In this document: piece by piece, positions 22,720 to 31,567 of the stretch
Layout of the letters: each line of letters starts with the position of its first letter
How positions within the stretch are numbered: the first letter of the stretch is position 1
Assembly: GCA_016124975.1 (NCBI GenBank)
Contig: WGMP01000057.1
Coordinates: 1 to 38,795, forward strand
Source: Phycisphaera sp.
Lineage (GTDB): Bacteria; Planctomycetota; Phycisphaerae; Phycisphaerales; SM1A02
DNA: 38,795 bases
Direction: 5' to 3'
Position numbers and translations under genes: made by a program
Notes under the pieces: generated by a model
Database searches by the model: none
What the model saw: only the letters and a program-made list of their open reading frames with translations
What the model was told of the DNA's origin: nothing

Positions 22720-24378
22720 ATGAGCAACGCAACAACCAAGCCGGCCGCGCAGACGAGCACCGACTCGAACATCGTCGAGACGCTCCAGTCCCTGATCGTG
22801 GCCTTCTCGCTCGCGATGACGGTGCGCAGCTTCGTGACCGAAGGCTTCGTCATTCCCACAGGCTCGATGGCGCCGACGCTGATGGGTCAGCACGCGCGCT
22901 TCACGAGCCCCGCCACGGGCTACTCGTTCCCGTTCGATGTGCAGCCTGCGTTCGAGCCGCAGTTCCGCGGTGCGCAGTGGCCACTCGTCGACCCGATGGT
23001 CTCGCAGCTCGATCCCATACTGACGCGCTCGAGCCCCGAGCTCGTGCGGGATTCGCGGACGGGTGACCGCGTGCTCGTCCTCAAGTACCTCTATGCGTTC
23101 CGCGAGCCCGAGCGCTGGGATGTGGTGGTCTTCAAGAACCCCACCGATCCGAGCGGCGACGCGGCGAACTACATCAAGCGGATGGTCGGGCTGCCCAACG
23201 AGCAGCTCGTGATGGTCGACGGCGACATCTTCACGGCGCCGCTCGGTGCCGCCCGCAGCGAGTTCCGCGTGGCGCGCAAGCCCGAGCATGTCCAGCGAGC
23301 CGTTTGGCAGCCCGTGCATGACTCCGACTACGAGCCCGTCGACCCGACCGCGCTCGCGAAGGCGTGGGGCCGCATGTGGATGGGGCCGCCGTGGGACTCG
23401 AAGGAGTTCCGCCTCGACGCGGGCGACGCGCCGGGCGCGCGTGGGCGGGGATGGGTGCACGAGGGGAGCGGCCCCGCGCGGCTCGACTGGCGCTGGGACC
23501 GAATGCCGATCACGGACTGGGGCAGCTACAACGCGCTGCGCGCGCAGGCGCCGTCGCGACGCTTCTCCGTGAGCGACCTGCGCGTGGCAATGGCGATCGA
23601 TGCGCAGGATCCCGCCGCGCTCTCGACCGAGTACACGCTGACCACGCGCCGCCGCGCCATGCGCTTCGCGATCGCGGGCGGACAGGCCTCGATCGTGATC
23701 GAGACGCAGCCCGAGTCGGAAGGGGAGCCCATCGCCGAGATCGCGCGCGCCTCCGCGCCGCTCGAGGCGCCCGCCGCGGGCGCGCCGTTCGAGGTCGAGT
23801 TCTGGCATGTCGACGAGCGGCTCTCGATCTGGGTGAACGGCGACGAGGTGGTGTCGGTCGACGATCGCTTCGAGTCGATCGAGGACCGAGTGCTCAAGTC
23901 CTACTACGGCCGCACCGTCGAGGACTACGCGATGCGGCCTGCGTTCCAGCAGCCCACGCCGCCCGCGCTCTCGCTTTCGTTCAACGGCTCACCGCTCGTG
24001 CTGACGCGCGTGCGCGTCGACCGCGACCTCTACTACAGGACCGAGGTGATGAGCGACGATCCGCGCGCGCAGGCGCCGCAGAACGGACCGCCCATCCGAG
24101 GTCTCGCGTTCGGAAGCGACCTCCTCAACCCCGCGCAGATCGAGGCGGACCAGTTCATGATGTGCGGCGACAACAGCGCCTTCAGCCGCGACTCGCGCCT
24201 GCTCGGGAGGCCAAGCCAGCTCGTGACCTCGACCCTCGGCACCGATGCGCCCTTCGTCGTGCCGCGTCCGCTGCTCCTCGGGAAGGCGTGGTGCGTCTAC
24301 TTCCCAGCGCCTGTGCCGCCGCTCGACGGGCTTCCCGCAGTGCTGCCCGACTTCGGGAGCTTCCGCTTCATCCGCTAG
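22720..24378 (+). CDS. lepB: Signal peptidase I with large insertion
   Basis: 552 residues, about twice the usual bacterial size. One N-terminal membrane segment (about residues 18-40), catalytic Ser49 in FVIPTGSMAPTL, general base Lys153 in NYIKRMVGLP, and the late box GDNSAFSRDSR. It cleaves signal peptides from exported proteins at the outer face of the membrane. Between the Lys box and the GDNS box lies about 300 residues without peptidase motifs; its latter part (FEVEFWHVDERLSIWVNGDEVVSVDDRF) reads like a beta-sandwich, LamG-like module. The early region also has an insertion (YSFPFDVQPAFEPQFRGAQWPLVDP). The same operon-like run carries ricT-like and der upstream; the next gene is convergent. 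Confidence 0.92.
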   Translation: MSNATTKPAAQTSTDSNIVETLQSLIVAFSLAMTVRSFVTEGFVIPTGSMAPTLMGQHARFTSPATGYSFPFDVQPAFEPQFRGAQWPLVDPMVSQLDPILTRSSPELVRDSRTGDRVLVLKYLYAFREPERWDVVVFKNPTDPSGDAANYIKRMVGLPNEQLVMVDGDIFTAPLGAARSEFRVARKPEHVQRAVWQPVHDSDYEPVDPTALAKAWGRMWMGPPWDSKEFRLDAGDAPGARGRGWVHEGSGPARLDWRWDRMPITDWGSYNALRAQAPSRRFSVSDLRVAMAIDAQDPAALSTEYTLTTRRRAMRFAIAGGQASIVIETQPESEGEPIAEIARASAPLEAPAAGAPFEVEFWHVDERLSIWVNGDEVVSVDDRFESIEDRVLKSYYGRTVEDYAMRPAFQQPTPPALSLSFNGSPLVLTRVRVDRDLYYRTEVMSDDPRAQAPQNGPPIRGLAFGSDLLNPAQIEADQFMMCGDNSAFSRDSRLLGRPSQLVTSTLGTDAPFVVPRPLLLGKAWCVYFPAPVPPLDGLPAVLPDFGSFRFIR

Positions 24379-24399
24379 CGTTCGTCTGGCGACGCCGCG

Positions 24400-26616
24400 T
24401 CAGCGCTCGGTCGCCCTGTCGTCGAGCCAGTCGGCGGCGCCGTCTGCGAACGCCTCGCGCGAACCCGCGCCCATCTGCTCGCGGAGCCGCTCGATGGCGC
24501 TCGACATCAGCGCCTCGAAGGCCGCGAGCGGGCCGTGGCGCCTCGAGGGCGCGAGGGCGTTCGCCGCGTTCGCAGGTGCGAGGCGACGGAGCGCCGCGAG
24601 ATTGGCCGACGCCTCCCGTGTGCGCAGCTCGATGTCGACGGGAACCGTCACGTCGAGCCATGCGAGCGGAGAAGCGTCGCGGTCGGCGGGCGGCAGCGTG
24701 TCGTCGCCGATCCGCTTGCCTGCCTCGCGCAGCGCGCGCGTGCGCAGCGCATCCTGCCCATTCACGGCGCGGGCGAACGCATCGAGATCGAACCAGGGCC
24801 TGATGTCGACGAGCGCGCCCGCGAAGGCCGGGCTTCGACGCGCGCCGACCGGCGCGAATGCCTCGGGCGTGAACATGGCGAGGAGATAGGCGACCTCGTT
24901 CGGCTCGAGGCTCTCGAGGCGACGAAGGTCGAAGGCCGCGACCGCCGCGCTGCCCGCGGGGAAGGTGCGCGATCCAAGCCAGATGCACTCGTGCGCGAAG
25001 GCTGCGTCGAAGCCGAATGGATCCGCGGGGTCGAGCGCCGCGACCGCGGCCGCGAGCGGTGCCCGCGTGCGGGCGTCGAGCCTCGTCTCCTGCGTGATGT
25101 GCTCGAGCGCGGCCTGCGCGTCGCGCGCGGCCTGCTGGGCGGCGAGGGCGTGCGCGTAGGTCTCCTCCGACGCGAGGTGCCCGGCGATGCGAAGCGCGGC
25201 CGAGATCGCCTCGACCGCCGCGGGCGCGTTCGCGGGCCGCTCGCCGCCCACGAGCGCATCGGCGATGAGGACGCGAACGGCGCCGTTGATTCCGAGCGTC
25301 GCGGCGCGAACGAGGCCGCCGCCTGCCGCGCTTTCGGGGCGCTCGGGCAGCGTGCATCGGTTGCAGGCGCTTCCTGCGAGGAGCGGTGCGATGACTTCGT
25401 CGCGCACGGACTCGATCGCCTGCCGCGCGATCGCGGTCGTGGCTGCGGGTGCGCGCGTTCCAAGCGTGGCCGCCTCGAGGATCGCCTCCTGGTCGCGCGC
25501 GGACATTCGCGCCGCGGCCTGCGCCGCGCGCATGTAGAAGTGCCCCGCGTCGGCCCGCGCCGTTGGCGGGATCGAGCCGTCCGCGAGGTCCGCGAGCGTC
25601 TCGGCCTGCGCCGCGATCTGCGCGTCGATGCGATGCAGGCCGTCGAGGATCGGAAGTGCGGGCGGCGCAAGCGCCTTGAGGATCTCTCCGAACTCGCCCA
25701 TCGACAGGCGACCCTCGAGATCGACGGCCTTGGCGCGCGTCTCGCGGCTGTCCCGTGCCGCAACGAGCTCCGCGAAGCTCGCGAGGTAGAGGCCCGAAGC
25801 GTGGCGCGCGGTGAGGACGGCGTGGTCGTCGAGGCGAACAGGCACGGGAATGCGCAGTCCCGCGACGACCGCGGCGCGCTCGTCGAGCGGCGTGCGGAAC
25901 AGCCTGTCCATCTCGACCTCGATGGCGCGCGTTTCGAGTTCGGCGGCCGTGGCGGCGCCGTAGTCGGGAATCCGCTCGAGCGGCTTGCGGAGCGCGAGGA
26001 TCGCGGTCGCCGCGTCGGCGTCGATCGCGCCACGCTCGAGGAGCTCGGAAACCGCGCGCACATGCGTCTCCGCGATGGCGATCGCGGCCAGCGAGGATGC
26101 GAGCGTCGATTCGCTCGCCGCGTTGCGCACGAGCATCAGCTGCGTCTCGAGGAGCGCGAGGAGCGCGTCGCGGTCGCCGCGAATCGCGGCGTCCTGGACA
26201 AGCACCGCAAGCGAATGCGCGGCGGCCCGCATGGGCGCGAGGTGGATCTGTCCGACGACGACGCCCTCCTCGGGGTCGATGTGGCGGCTGTAGCCGGCAT
26301 CGCGGAGCCGCGCGAGCTCTGCCGCCAACCTTCGCGCCGTGAGAAGCCACTGCTCCATCCGCTCGTCGGGCGATCCAGTCGCGAGATACGCCGACTGCGG
26401 GTCGTCGGCGTCGACCGTGAGGTCCGCGAACGCGCGCGCGTCGAGCACGCGGAACTCCTCGCCGATCCTGTCGATCGACGCGACGGCGTCGGCCACGCGC
26501 TGGGGCGTCGCGCCTGAGGCGCCGGCGCATGCGATGACGCCCACGAACGCGGCCGCGATGGCGGCGAACGGCGCGCGGAGGAAGGCAACTCGACTGCCTC
26601 GGGCAGCTTGCGTCAT
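24400..26616 (-). CDS. Unrecognised large exported protein (possible lipoprotein)
   Basis: 738 residues, no family recognised. The N-terminus (MTQAARGSRVAFLRAPFAAIAAAFVGVIACAG) is a signal sequence; VIAC at its end satisfies a lipobox, so the mature protein may be lipid-anchored at Cys30. The rest is Ala/Leu/Arg-rich and predicted mostly helical (e.g. LLTARRLAAELARLRDAGYS, ALLALLETQLMLVRNAASESTLASSLAAIAIAE), with a mid-protein CxxC (SACNRCTLPERPE) and no catalytic motif seen. It is coded on the minus strand with good codon periodicity; long opposite-strand frames are shadows. Convergent with lepB (21 bp) and divergent from the repeat protein. Probably a lineage-specific envelope protein. Confidence 0.75.
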   Translation of the reverse strand: MTQAARGSRVAFLRAPFAAIAAAFVGVIACAGASGATPQRVADAVASIDRIGEEFRVLDARAFADLTVDADDPQSAYLATGSPDERMEQWLLTARRLAAELARLRDAGYSRHIDPEEGVVVGQIHLAPMRAAAHSLAVLVQDAAIRGDRDALLALLETQLMLVRNAASESTLASSLAAIAIAETHVRAVSELLERGAIDADAATAILALRKPLERIPDYGAATAAELETRAIEVEMDRLFRTPLDERAAVVAGLRIPVPVRLDDHAVLTARHASGLYLASFAELVAARDSRETRAKAVDLEGRLSMGEFGEILKALAPPALPILDGLHRIDAQIAAQAETLADLADGSIPPTARADAGHFYMRAAQAAARMSARDQEAILEAATLGTRAPAATTAIARQAIESVRDEVIAPLLAGSACNRCTLPERPESAAGGGLVRAATLGINGAVRVLIADALVGGERPANAPAAVEAISAALRIAGHLASEETYAHALAAQQAARDAQAALEHITQETRLDARTRAPLAAAVAALDPADPFGFDAAFAHECIWLGSRTFPAGSAAVAAFDLRRLESLEPNEVAYLLAMFTPEAFAPVGARRSPAFAGALVDIRPWFDLDAFARAVNGQDALRTRALREAGKRIGDDTLPPADRDASPLAWLDVTVPVDIELRTREASANLAALRRLAPANAANALAPSRRHGPLAAFEALMSSAIERLREQMGAGSREAFADGAADWLDDRATER

Positions 26617-26815
26617 GCTTCATTGATCGGATCTGCGCCATGGATTGGCAACGCGGACCACGCGATCGCCGCCGTTCCGCGCAATTCCACGCGTTGCGAC
26701 CCGCAGGGGCGGCGCCACGCGAACGGGCGGCGCGCGCTGCGTATGAACCCGCATCGAGCGGCGGCGGTTCGCGTGATTTCGAGACCTGCCGCTTCGAATG
26801 GATCGGATTCGGGGG

Positions 26816-26821
26816 TAGAGT
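26816..26821 (+). promoter_or_regulatory. -10-like TAGAGT element in the 26,617-26,895 gap
   Basis: GGTAGAGT precedes the repeat-protein gene by 74 nt, so this gene, unlike many others here, would have a leader with a Shine-Dalgarno. The rest of the 279-bp divergent gap shows only a short TCGACGAGC direct repeat (26849-26857 and 26863-26871). Confidence 0.3.
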
Positions 26822-26895
26822 CCCAAAGCCCTTCTTGATGAGCCCTTCTCGACGAGCCTCGCTCGACGAGCACCCGCGAAGACTGGAGACCCCGC

Positions 26896-28632
26896 TTGCC
26901 CTTTGCCGCGAAGACCGAGAATTCCACGCATCGACGCTCCCTGACGGCGCTCCCGGCGTGTGCGCGCGCCTCGTTCCTCATCTCGACGCTCGTCGCGGCC
27001 GCATCGCCCGCGGCCGCGCAGCAGTTCGTGGACCAGACCTCGACGCGCTTCCCCGTGCAGAGCGAATACTCGAACCAGTGCACGCTCGTCGACCTCGACG
27101 GAGACGGCGACCAGGACATCGTGTTCGCGAACGGCCAGGGCTATTCGAGCCTCGGAGCGCTGCTTAAGCCGCGCATGTACATCAACAGCGGCGCGGGCGT
27201 GTTCGCCGACCAGACCGATGCGCGCGCCGCGGGCATCACGGGCTGCTTCCGCGGCGTCGAGGCGGGCGATGTCGACCGCGACGGCGACTGGGACCTGCTC
27301 CTCGCGCAGGACTTCAACCGGCGGCCGCTCCTCCTCATCAACGACGGCACGGGCGTCTTCTCCGACCAGACCGTCGCGCGCATGCCGAACATCGCCATGG
27401 GCTCGGCGCGCGGGCAGTTCGGCGATGTCGACAACGACGGCGACCTCGACATCGTGCTCTGCAACTCGGGCACGAACCGCTTCGCCACGACGGGGCGGCC
27501 GCGGCTCTTCCTGAACGACGGCACGGGCGTCTTCACCGACGCTCCGACGACGCAGTTCCCGACGACCGCGCTCGCGCAGCAGATGGACATCATCTTCGGC
27601 GACTTCGACAACGACCTCGACCTCGACCTGCACATCGGGACGCGCGCGAGCGGCACGGGCTCGAGCCAGCTCTGGAAGAACGACGGCGCGGGCAACTTCA
27701 CGCGCATCACGCCGTTCGTCACCGACGCCTCGTGCTACTCGTACGACTTCGGCGACCTCGACGGCGACGGCGACCTCGACCTCATCGGCGTCAACGCGGG
27801 CGCGTCGAACGCGGAGCTGCTCTTGCGCAACAACGCGGCGGGCGAGTCGTGGACGAACATCTCGTCGCAGATCACGCCGAACCCGACCTCCGACGACAAC
27901 GACTCGAAGTTCATCGACTACGACAACGACGGCGACCTCGACCTCGTGATCGCGGCGCTCGGCGGGCCCGACCGCATGTACCGCAACAACGGCGCGGGAG
28001 TCTTCGCCCAGGTGACGGGCGTGCTGCCCACGCTCTCCGACAGCTCGCTCGACATCAAGGCGGGCGACCTCGACGGCGACGGCAAGCCCGACCTCGTGAC
28101 CGCGCAGGGCGAGTCGGGGCAGTTCCAGAACCGCATCTACATGAACACAGGCCCCGCCGACACCAAGGCGCCGACGATCAAGCTCGTCGAGCAGGTTCCG
28201 TCGCGCACGGCCGGCCCGTTCGTGGTGCGTACGGAGGTCTTCGACGGCGTCACGAGCGACCGCGGCTACGACGACGACGGCGTGTTCCTCGTCTACGCGG
28301 CCGCGGGCGGCAAGCCGCAGACCATCGAGATGGCGTGGTCGGGCAACAGCCTCTGGCGCGGCGTGATTCCCGCGCAGGATCCGTGCACGACGGTCGAGTA
28401 CTTCGTGCGGGCGCGCGATGTCTCGGGCAACGAGTCGACGAGTCCCGTGAAGTCGTTCGTGACGGCCGGATCGTGCGGCGTCGTGGGTGACCTCAACGGC
28501 GACGGCGTGGTGAACGCGGCGGATCTCGCCATCCTGCTGAACGCGTGGGGCGGAGGCGGTGCGGCCGATCTCGACGGCGACGGCACGGTCGACGCGGCCG
28601 ACATGGCGGTGCTCCTCAACAACTTCGGCTGA
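26896..28632 (+). CDS. Secreted FG-GAP/VCBS repeat protein with C-terminal dockerin
   Basis: 578 residues. TTG start at 26896, supported by GGAG (26885-26888) and the absence of any in-frame ATG between the upstream stop and the signal peptide (LPACARASFLISTLVAAASPAAAQQ). Seven Asp-rich Ca-binding repeats follow: DLDGDGDQD, DVDRDGDWD, DVDNDGDLD, DFDNDLDLD, DLDGDGDLD, DYDNDGDLD, DLDGDGKPD, spaced about 50-65 residues, forming a predicted beta-propeller like integrin-type domains. A beta-rich linker precedes a dockerin-like pair at the C-terminus (DLNGDGVVNAADLAILLNAWG, DLDGDGTVDAADMAVLLNNFG). Extracellular or cell-surface; function unknown, binding role likely. Confidence 0.88.
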   Translation: MPFAAKTENSTHRRSLTALPACARASFLISTLVAAASPAAAQQFVDQTSTRFPVQSEYSNQCTLVDLDGDGDQDIVFANGQGYSSLGALLKPRMYINSGAGVFADQTDARAAGITGCFRGVEAGDVDRDGDWDLLLAQDFNRRPLLLINDGTGVFSDQTVARMPNIAMGSARGQFGDVDNDGDLDIVLCNSGTNRFATTGRPRLFLNDGTGVFTDAPTTQFPTTALAQQMDIIFGDFDNDLDLDLHIGTRASGTGSSQLWKNDGAGNFTRITPFVTDASCYSYDFGDLDGDGDLDLIGVNAGASNAELLLRNNAAGESWTNISSQITPNPTSDDNDSKFIDYDNDGDLDLVIAALGGPDRMYRNNGAGVFAQVTGVLPTLSDSSLDIKAGDLDGDGKPDLVTAQGESGQFQNRIYMNTGPADTKAPTIKLVEQVPSRTAGPFVVRTEVFDGVTSDRGYDDDGVFLVYAAAGGKPQTIEMAWSGNSLWRGVIPAQDPCTTVEYFVRARDVSGNESTSPVKSFVTAGSCGVVGDLNGDGVVNAADLAILLNAWGGGGAADLDGDGTVDAADMAVLLNNFG

Positions 28633-28646
28633 CCGCGCGTCTAGGC

Positions 28647-28652
28647 TATCCT
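28647..28652 (+). promoter_or_regulatory. -10-like TATCCT element before the SDR gene
   Basis: TATCCT ends 7 nt before GTG 28660 and 10 nt before ATG 28663. It lies 15 bp after the previous stop and would drive the SDR-ALDH-GNAT unit. Confidence 0.4.
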
Positions 28653-28659
28653 GCCGCGT

Positions 28660-29457
28660 GTGATGAACTCTCCTTTCTCGCTTGAAGGCAAGACCGCCGT
28701 CGTGTGCGGCGCGACGCAGGGCATCGGCCGCGCGGCCGCGCTCGAGTTCGCGCGTGCGGGCGCGCGGGTCGTGATCGTGGGACGCAACGAGGACGGCCTC
28801 GCGAAGGTGCTGGGCGAGCTGCAGGGAATCTCGGGCGCCGCGCATGAGTCCGTGAAGGCCGACTTCGCCGACCTCGACGGCACGGAGCGCATCGCGCACG
28901 AGACCGCGCAGCGGCTCGGCGCGGTGCACATCCTCGTGAACAACACGGGCGGACCCGCGGCGGGCACCGCGATCGAGGCGCGTCCGCGCGACTATCTCGC
29001 CGCCATGTCGATGCACCTCGGATGCGCGCAGGCGTGGACGCAGGCATGCGCGCCCTCGATGCGCGAGGCGGGGTATGGGCGCATCATCAACATCACGAGC
29101 ACCTCGGTGTTCACGCCGATCAAGGGGCTCGGCGTGTCGAACACCGTGCGCGCCGCGATGGCGAACTGGACGAAGACGCTCGCGAGCGAGCTCGGCCGCT
29201 TCGGGATCACGGTCAACAACGTGATGCCCGGGTTCACGAAGACGGCGCGGCTCGAGGCGCTCTTCAAGGGGAAGGCCTCGCGCGGCGGCATGACGGTCGA
29301 GGAGGTCGAGGAGGGCGCGGTCGCGACGATTCCCGCGGGGCGCCTCGGCGACGCGCACGAGCTGGCGCTTGCGATCCTCTTCCTCGCGTCGCCCGCCGCG
29401 AGCTATGTGAACGGCGTGAACCTTCCTGTCGACGGCGGGCGCCTGGCGGCGCAGTGA
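28660..29457 (+). CDS. Short-chain dehydrogenase/reductase with SNxxR active site
   Basis: 265 residues (GTG start; ATG 28663 is the next codon). NAD(P)-binding motif GATQGIGRA and NNTGG are normal for SDRs. The catalytic YxxxK is not present: the segment GLGVSNTVRAAMANWTKTLASELGRFGITVNNVMPGFTKTARL has SNTVR where YxxxK is expected, as in an SDR subgroup with SNxxR. The catalytic Ser is probably in INITSTS. It is the first gene of a unit with aminomuconate-semialdehyde dehydrogenase (10-bp gap) and a GNAT, in the kynurenine locus, so it may act on an intermediate or by-product of that pathway. The substrate is unknown, and classical redox activity is uncertain. Confidence 0.85.
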   Translation: MMNSPFSLEGKTAVVCGATQGIGRAAALEFARAGARVVIVGRNEDGLAKVLGELQGISGAAHESVKADFADLDGTERIAHETAQRLGAVHILVNNTGGPAAGTAIEARPRDYLAAMSMHLGCAQAWTQACAPSMREAGYGRIINITSTSVFTPIKGLGVSNTVRAAMANWTKTLASELGRFGITVNNVMPGFTKTARLEALFKGKASRGGMTVEEVEEGAVATIPAGRLGDAHELALAILFLASPAASYVNGVNLPVDGGRLAAQ

Positions 29458-29467
29458 GGAGCGAGCG

Positions 29468-30931
29468 ATGCGCGAGGTCGATCACTTCATCGGCGGGGCG
29501 TTCTCGCCCGCCGCATCGGGCGAGCGCCTCGCGCGCGAGAACCCCGCGACGGGCGAGCCCTTGCGCGCCATCGCGCGCGGCGACGCGGCCGACGTGGCGC
29601 GCGCGGCGGACGCGGCGGCGCGCGCCTTCGCGGTGTGGGGGCGCATGCCCGCGGCCGAGCGGTCGCGCGTGCTGCTTGCGATCGCAGCGGGAATCGACGC
29701 GCGGCTCGACGAGCTCGCGCTGCTCGAGTGCGAGGACACGGGGAAGCCGCTTGCGCTCGCGCGCTCGCTCGACATCCCGCGCGCCGCTGCGAACTTCCGC
29801 TTCTTCGCGACGGCCATCCTGCACGAGTCGAGCGAGAGCTTCGCGACGGAGCGCCCCGCGCGCGCGATCAATTATGTGCTGCGCAAGCCGCTCGGCACCG
29901 TCGGCTGCATCTCGCCGTGGAACCTGCCGCTCTATCTCTTCACCTGGAAGATCGCGCCCGCGCTCGCCGCGGGAAACTGCGTGATCGCGAAGCCGAGCGA
30001 GCTGACGCCGACGACGGCGGCGGTGCTCGGCGAGATCGCGCGCGACGCAGGGCTGCCGGCGGGTGCCCTCAACGTCGTGCACGGGCTCGGGCCCGAGGCT
30101 GGGCAGGGAATCGTCGATTGCCCGAGCGTGCGCGCGGTGAGCTTCACGGGCGGCACCGTGACGGGGCGGCGCCTCGCGGCGCGCTGCGGCGAGCGGCTGA
30201 TTCCTGCGTCGCTCGAACTTGGCGGCAAGAATGCTGCGATCGTGTGCGAGGACGCTGATCTTGCGGTCGCGGTGCCTGAGATCGCGCGCAGCGCGTTCCT
30301 GAACCAGGGCGAGATCTGCCTGTGCTCGTCGCGCATCCTCGTCCATCGCGCGCGCATGAAGGAGTTCACCGAGCGCTTCATCGACGCCGTGCGCGCGATG
30401 AATGTGGGCGATCCGCTGTCTCCCGAGAGCGACCTTGGGTCGCTCATCTCGAAGGCGCATCGCGAGAAGGTGCTCGCCGCGATCGAGCGAGGCGTGGCCG
30501 ACGGCGGCGTGCTCGCGTGCGGTGGGGCGATTCCGCGCAAGCTGCCCGCGCGCGTCGCGGACGGCGCGTTCCTCGAGCCGACGGTGCTGCTCGGAGTCCC
30601 CGCGGCGAGCGCGTGCGTGCAGGAGGAGACCTTCGGCCCCGTCGTGACGGTGCATGGCTTCGACCGCCACCGCGACGCGGTCGAGATGGCGAACGCCACG
30701 CGCTACGGCCTCGCCGCGAGCGTGTGGACGCGCGATCTGTCGCGCGCGCACCGCATGGCCGCACGGCTCGATGCGGGCACGGTGTGGGTGAACTGCTGGA
30801 TGCTGCGCGACCTGCGCGTGCCGTTCGGCGGCGTGAAGGACTCGGGCATCGGCCGCGAGGGCGGCCACGAGGCGCTGCACTTCTTCAGCGATGTGTCGAA
30901 TGTCTGCATCGCGACGGGGGAGGCGCCGTGA
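29468..30931 (+). CDS. 2-aminomuconate-6-semialdehyde dehydrogenase (ALDH family)
   Basis: 487 residues. Landmarks: PWNLPLYLFTWKIAPALAAGN, FTGGTVTGRRLA (NAD site), LELGGKNAAIV (general-base Glu) and FLNQGEICLCSSR with the nucleophilic Cys in the NQGEICLC form characteristic of ALDH8/aminomuconate- and hydroxymuconate-semialdehyde dehydrogenases. The reaction oxidises 2-aminomuconate semialdehyde to 2-aminomuconate. The Shine-Dalgarno AGGAG (29457-29461) overlaps the SDR stop. The stop overlaps the GNAT GTG start. The assignment to the amino- rather than the hydroxy-substrate rests on the flanking kynurenine genes. Confidence 0.88.
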   Translation: MREVDHFIGGAFSPAASGERLARENPATGEPLRAIARGDAADVARAADAAARAFAVWGRMPAAERSRVLLAIAAGIDARLDELALLECEDTGKPLALARSLDIPRAAANFRFFATAILHESSESFATERPARAINYVLRKPLGTVGCISPWNLPLYLFTWKIAPALAAGNCVIAKPSELTPTTAAVLGEIARDAGLPAGALNVVHGLGPEAGQGIVDCPSVRAVSFTGGTVTGRRLAARCGERLIPASLELGGKNAAIVCEDADLAVAVPEIARSAFLNQGEICLCSSRILVHRARMKEFTERFIDAVRAMNVGDPLSPESDLGSLISKAHREKVLAAIERGVADGGVLACGGAIPRKLPARVADGAFLEPTVLLGVPAASACVQEETFGPVVTVHGFDRHRDAVEMANATRYGLAASVWTRDLSRAHRMAARLDAGTVWVNCWMLRDLRVPFGGVKDSGIGREGGHEALHFFSDVSNVCIATGEAP

Positions 30932-31419
30932 TCGAGATCCGCGACGCAGGAGAGGCCGATCTCGAGGCGATCCGCGCGATCTACAACGAGTCGATCCCGA
31001 AGCGCATTGCGACCGCGGACCTCGAGCCGCAGTCGCTCGATGCGCGGCGCGCGTGGTTCTTGAACCGCGACCGCGCGACGCGGCCCGTGCTGGTCGCAGT
31101 CGACGCGCAAGGCGTCTGCGCGTGGGGCGCGTTCACGAACTTCAAGGACCGTGCCGCGTATGCGCCGACCGCGGAGATCTCGGTGTATGTGGCCGACCGC
31201 GCCGCGGGCCAGGGCGTCGGCCGCGCGATGCTCGACGCGCTGCTTGCGCGCACGCCGTCGTGTGGCATCGACCGCGTGCTTGCGATCTGCTTCGCGCACA
31301 ACGAGCCGAGCCTGCGCCTCTTCCGCTCGCGCGGCTTTACCGAATGGGGCGCGTTTCCCGACGCGTGCGTCATGGACGGCGTGCGGCGGAGCGTGGTGAT
31401 CCTGGGCTGGGCGCGGTAG
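30928..31419 (+). CDS. GNAT N-acetyltransferase (phosphinothricin/methionine-sulfoximine type)
   Basis: 163 residues. IEIRDAGEADLEAIRAIYNESI at the N-terminus and VADRAAGQGVGRAMLDALL (acetyl-CoA binding, R/Q-x-x-G-x-G/A pattern as AAGQGVG) and AHNEPSLRLFRSRGFTEWG are typical of the PAT/MddA group, which acetylate the amino group of amino-acid analogues. The GTG start at 30928 forms GTGA with the ALDH stop and follows GGGGGAGG. Third gene of the SDR-ALDH-GNAT unit, so it may acetylate a kynurenine-pathway amino acid or be a passenger. The substrate is unproven. Confidence 0.85.
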   Translation: MIEIRDAGEADLEAIRAIYNESIPKRIATADLEPQSLDARRAWFLNRDRATRPVLVAVDAQGVCAWGAFTNFKDRAAYAPTAEISVYVADRAAGQGVGRAMLDALLARTPSCGIDRVLAICFAHNEPSLRLFRSRGFTEWGAFPDACVMDGVRRSVVILGWAR

Positions 31420-31567
31420 GCCGGAGCCGTCGCGCAGAACCAAGCTGGGTCGACAGCCATGAAACGCTGTCGCCGTCGCACGGTTCAGCGCTCGCGCTGC
31501 GCGCTCGGGGACGCCGAAGGCGAGAGCGAAGGCAAAGCCTAATCGCTGCGAACTCGGAATCCTCTTT

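Noticed and set aside
24535-26517. 660-codon plus-strand frame opposite the exported helical protein
   Set aside because: Composition is Arg/Asp/Gly-heavy antisense style. The minus frame has a signal peptide and coherent helical sequence.
26620-29358. 912-codon minus-strand frame opposite the VCBS protein and SDR
   Set aside because: Shadow frame. The plus strand carries Ca-binding repeats, a dockerin and SDR motifs.
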